A stretch of 6,891 nucleotides of DNA from Pseudomonadota bacterium (GTDB taxonomy: Bacteria; Pseudomonadota; Gammaproteobacteria; UBA5335), in contig PKCW01000095.1 in NCBI GenBank assembly GCA_002862965.1, positions 1 to 6,891 of the forward strand, given 5' to 3'. Position 1 is the stretch's first letter; each line of letters starts with the position of its first letter. The position numbers and the translations under genes were made by a program. Shown here one piece after another: positions 5,665 to 6,891 of this stretch. The notes beneath the pieces are model-generated. The model did not search any database. It had not been told where the DNA came from and saw only the letters and a program-made list of their open reading frames with translations.

Positions 5665-6891
5665 GCACCAAGCCCCTGCGCCGGCTGCAGGCGCTCGGCC
5701 AGAGCGTCTGGCTCGACGATCTGTCGCGCGGGCTGATCGAGTCCGGCGCGCTCGCGCAGATGATCCGCGACGACGGCATCGGCGGCGTGACCACCAACCC
5801 GGCGATCCTGCACCACGCCATCACCAGCGGGCATGACTACGATGCGGGGATTCGTACGGCGCCCGCCGGGGCATCGGCGGAGCAACTCTACGAGTGGCTG
5901 GTGCTGGATGATGTCGGCCGCGCCGCAGACCTGCTGCGGCCGGTGTATGAGCGCACGCACGGCCACGACGGCTACGTGAGCCTCGAGGTCTCGCCGCGGC
6001 TCGCGCGCGATACCGGGCGGACGGTCACCGAGGCGCGGCGGCTGTTCGCGAAACTGGCGCGGCCGAACGTCATGATCAAGGTTCCGGGCACACGCGAGGG
6101 CCTGCCCGCGATCCGCGCACTGATCGCGGACGGCATCAACGTCAACGCGACGCTGCTGTTCAGCGCCGAGCGTTGCGCCGAGGTGGCGGACGCCTGGATG
6201 GCGGGCCTCGAAAACCGCGCCGCGGCCGGGCGCCCGCTCGACACGGTGCGCTCGGTCGCGAGCTTTTTCGTGAGCCGCATCGACACCGCGGTGGACCGGC
6301 GGCTCGACGCGCTTGGGTCCGAGGTCCGCGATTTGCGCGGCTTGGCCGCCGTGGCCTGCGCGCAACTGGCGCACTCGAGCCGCCGCGAAATCGCCGCGAC
6401 CCCGCGCTGGCAGCGGCTGATTGATCAGGGTGCATTTCCGCAGCGGCTGCTGTGGGCCAGCACCGGGACGAAAGATCCGGCCTACCCGGACGTGAAGTAT
6501 GTGGACGCGCTGATCGGCCCCGACACCGTCACCACCGTGCCGCTCGACACGCTGTCGGCCTATCGCGACCACGGCGATCCCGCGCCACGCCTCGAAGCGG
6601 CGACCGACGCGCCCACCCTCCCCCGCAAGCTGGCGGCGCTTGGCATCCGCCGCGATGAAATCGCGCTGCAGCTCGAGGCCGAGGGCATCCGCAAGTTCGA
6701 GGCATCCATTGACCCTGCTGAGTACAGAGTGGCGCCTGATCTCAACTACAAGGAAGCGACGTTTGCCGACATGTGCTTTGCATACGGAACTATGTATGAA
6801 AAACTGACTAAAAGACAGTTGCACCAAAAGTGGGCGCTCTTGGTACCTATTGAGGTGCACCTGCAAAGGGGAGCTGAAGCCAATGAGCGGG
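5652..6891 (+). CDS. tal: Transaldolase, C-terminus replaced by unrelated sequence (3' partial)
   Basis: Transaldolase moves a dihydroxyacetone unit between sugar phosphates (fructose-6-phosphate plus erythrose-4-phosphate to and from sedoheptulose-7-phosphate plus glyceraldehyde-3-phosphate). The TalA/B barrel signatures are clear: [10 protein letters not shown] (D22/D23), [10 protein letters not shown] (44-53), VSLEVSP (E112), NVMIKVPGT with the Schiff-base lysine K143, NVNATLLFS (N165, T167), [11 protein letters not shown], and [11 protein letters not shown]. It is the actinobacterial/cyanobacterial-style subtype, which is fused to glucose-6-phosphate isomerase in some bacteria. Family-like sequence runs to LEAEGIRKF (K348-F349); only the last helix of a stand-alone enzyme would be missing. 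After that, about 64 in-frame residues are unrelated and low in GC, and the frame is still open at the window edge. ATG5652 overlaps the phosphoketolase stop by 13 bases. Confidence 0.93.
   Translation, partial: MDSLSTKPLRRLQALGQSVWLDDLSRGLIESGALAQMIRDDGIGGVTTNPAILHHAITSGHDYDAGIRTAPAGASAEQLYEWLVLDDVGRAADLLRPVYERTHGHDGYVSLEVSPRLARDTGRTVTEARRLFAKLARPNVMIKVPGTREGLPAIRALIADGINVNATLLFSAERCAEVADAWMAGLENRAAAGRPLDTVRSVASFFVSRIDTAVDRRLDALGSEVRDLRGLAAVACAQLAHSSRREIAATPRWQRLIDQGAFPQRLLWASTGTKDPAYPDVKYVDALIGPDTVTTVPLDTLSAYRDHGDPAPRLEAATDAPTLPRKLAALGIRRDEIALQLEAEGIRKFEASIDPAEYRVAPDLNYKEATFADMCFAYGTMYEKLTKRQLHQKWALLVPIEVHLQRGAEANER
6697..6712. other. Chimera junction in transaldolase
   Basis: Family resemblance to transaldolase ends at about KF(EAS), and composition changes abruptly. 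The block 6601-6660 is about 73% GC by hand count, 6711-6891 is about 51%, and 6781-6840 about 42%. Codons such as AGA, AAA, GTA and ACT appear that are rare in the core. No IS end or direct repeat is visible. Confidence 0.7.
6711..6891 (+). other. Low-GC segment of different origin, open reading frame of unknown identity
   Basis: The in-phase translation after the junction ([19 protein letters not shown], then [20 protein letters not shown] and onward) is more protein-like than the other two forward frames, both of which contain stops. On the minus strand one frame is also open but its product is unconvincing. An in-frame ATG at 6771 could be a native start beginning Met-Cys; an AAGGAAG lies 14 bases upstream, which is rather far. 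I do not recognise the protein. It extends past the window. Confidence 0.45.

Noticed and set aside
5439..6866. Long minus-strand ORF (475 codons) antisense to transaldolase and the phosphoketolase end
   Set aside because: It lies opposite two unmistakable enzyme genes. Its translation is Arg/Ala/Gly-rich with no recognisable domain, as expected for a shadow frame in 70% GC DNA.

Overview
The window is a compact, high-GC (about 70% by hand count in sampled blocks) stretch with every credible gene on the plus strand. Protein style and GC suggest a proteobacterium, perhaps a gammaproteobacterium; no marker fixes the taxon. The intact core runs from about base 702 to about base 6700.

Layout: (1) An ORF covering bases 3-1325 joins two unrelated proteins in frame. 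Its first part is the N-terminal region of a class I polyhydroxyalkanoate synthase (PhaC). Its last part is the C-terminal domain of an alpha-glucan (glycogen) phosphorylase. (2) Then come a lycopene-cyclase-domain-like membrane protein (1352-2104), a DUF6629-like membrane protein (2107-2757), a possible 29-residue protein (2754-2843) and a His-rich, YHS-like membrane-anchored protein (2840-3235). These are tightly packed, with two ATGA stop/start overlaps. (3) A complete phosphoketolase (3268-5664) follows, overlapping by 13 bases a transaldolase that starts at 5652. (4) At about 6697-6712 the transaldolase stops resembling its family. GC falls from about 73% to about 51%, and an unrecognised reading frame continues in phase to the window edge.

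Metabolic sense: alpha-glucan phosphorylase releases glucose-1-phosphate from storage glucan. Phosphoketolase splits fructose-6-phosphate or xylulose-5-phosphate to acetyl phosphate. Transaldolase reshuffles the erythrose-4-phosphate left over. Together they look like part of a glycogen-to-acetyl-phosphate route resembling the bifid shunt. The intervening membrane genes have no assigned role.

Main caution: both ends look foreign to the core in protein content and base composition. The simplest reading is a chimeric assembly or amplification product whose core is genuine. Real fusion genes are possible but need read-level proof. I found no RNA gene, CRISPR array, insertion sequence, convincing terminator or sigma-type promoter. 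No non-coding stretch exceeds about 32 bases.
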